Source of the DNA: Erpobdella octoculata
Lineage: Eukaryota > Annelida > Clitellata > Hirudinida > Erpobdellidae
Length of the DNA: 64,000 bases
Direction of reading: 5' to 3'
Assembly: GCA_963978895.1 (NCBI GenBank)
Contig: OZ022243.1
Location: 3,136,021-3,200,020, forward strand
Positions 63,671 through 64,000 of the stretch are shown here, in pieces. Both the position numbers and the translations under genes were made by a program. The notes under the pieces are model-generated. The model saw only the letters and a list, made by a program, of their open reading frames with translations, was not told the DNA's origin and made no database searches. Positions within the stretch are counted from its first letter, which is position 1. The number at the start of each line of letters is the position of its first letter.

Positions 63671-64000
63671 GTGAGTTTCCACCTCGGTTTTTTTCGAAAA
63701 ATCATTATTAATTTATAATATTTGAATGAAAAACATTTTAATCATTAAGTACATGAATCTGCGCTAAAACATTGCTTGAAACAAATGTCACAAACCAACC
63801 AATGCAAATAATTAGGTTATTGCCCATTAACTTTCAATTTTTGTAATACAGTGACTTTTCGGGTTTAGAAAAGTAATGTAATTTTGCATTATTGATGTAG
63901 AATAAGAAGATATACTTAAGTACCTATTTTTATTATTTGTTTTATTGATATTACCTAAAATATGAGTTCGTGGGATGAACAAAATGTTCAAAACGTTTTC
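63671..64000 (+). other. Intron of the partial gene, to the window edge
   Basis: AT-rich; no acceptor followed by a convincing open frame was found. Confidence 0.4.

Overview
The window is invertebrate nuclear DNA. It is very AT-rich, with intron-bearing genes, long microsatellites and many decayed transposons. A large tandem family of small secreted lectin-like genes, a TRIM/NHL-type gene and an ADAM-type metalloprotease suggest a lophotrochozoan, most likely a gastropod mollusc. That placement is an inference from gene content, not from a marker gene.

Layout: (1) 1-3975 is repeat-rich and shows no convincing gene. (2) 3976-10057, minus strand, is a three-coding-exon RING/B-box/coiled-coil/NHL gene of 1140 residues. 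Its RING domain is split by an insertion of about 230 residues. (3) 13301-54000 is a cluster of twelve apparently intact lectin genes, here called lectin genes 1-12. Genes 1 and 11 are on plus and the other ten on minus. Each has three coding exons joined by two phase-1 introns: exon 1 encodes a signal peptide and a six-cysteine PAN/Apple-like domain, exon 2 the first half and exon 3 the second half of a C-type lectin-like domain (CTLD). I built every exon by matching GT/AG sites to reading phase, and all twelve close in frame. (4) Between genes 8 and 9, at 38392-42438, lies a nearly complete non-LTR retrotransposon of the R2/R4/NeSL kind (zinc finger, Myb-like repeats, reverse transcriptase, CCHC, restriction-like endonuclease). 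It has (TAG)n microsatellite on both sides and carries one in-frame stop and one frameshift. (5) 54001-58205 is repeat-rich. (6) 58206-62675, minus, is an 11-exon secreted M12B (reprolysin/ADAMTS-like) metalloprotease of 434 residues with an intact zinc site. (7) 63586 onward, plus, is the first coding exon of a second secreted protein that runs off the window.

The lectin genes are probably secreted recognition proteins. Most keep a QPD sugar-specificity motif and a WND/WDD motif, but gene 3 has lost both and gene 1 has EPD/WSD. The exon modules look reshuffled among paralogues: gene 5 resembles gene 2 in exons 1-2 and gene 4 in exon 3. A copy of the gene 4 upstream region with its first codons sits orphaned near 18.9 kb.

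The two observations most worth following are the retrotransposon that appears to use TAG microsatellite as its target and the PAN-CTLD cluster itself. No tRNA, rRNA or CRISPR array was found.
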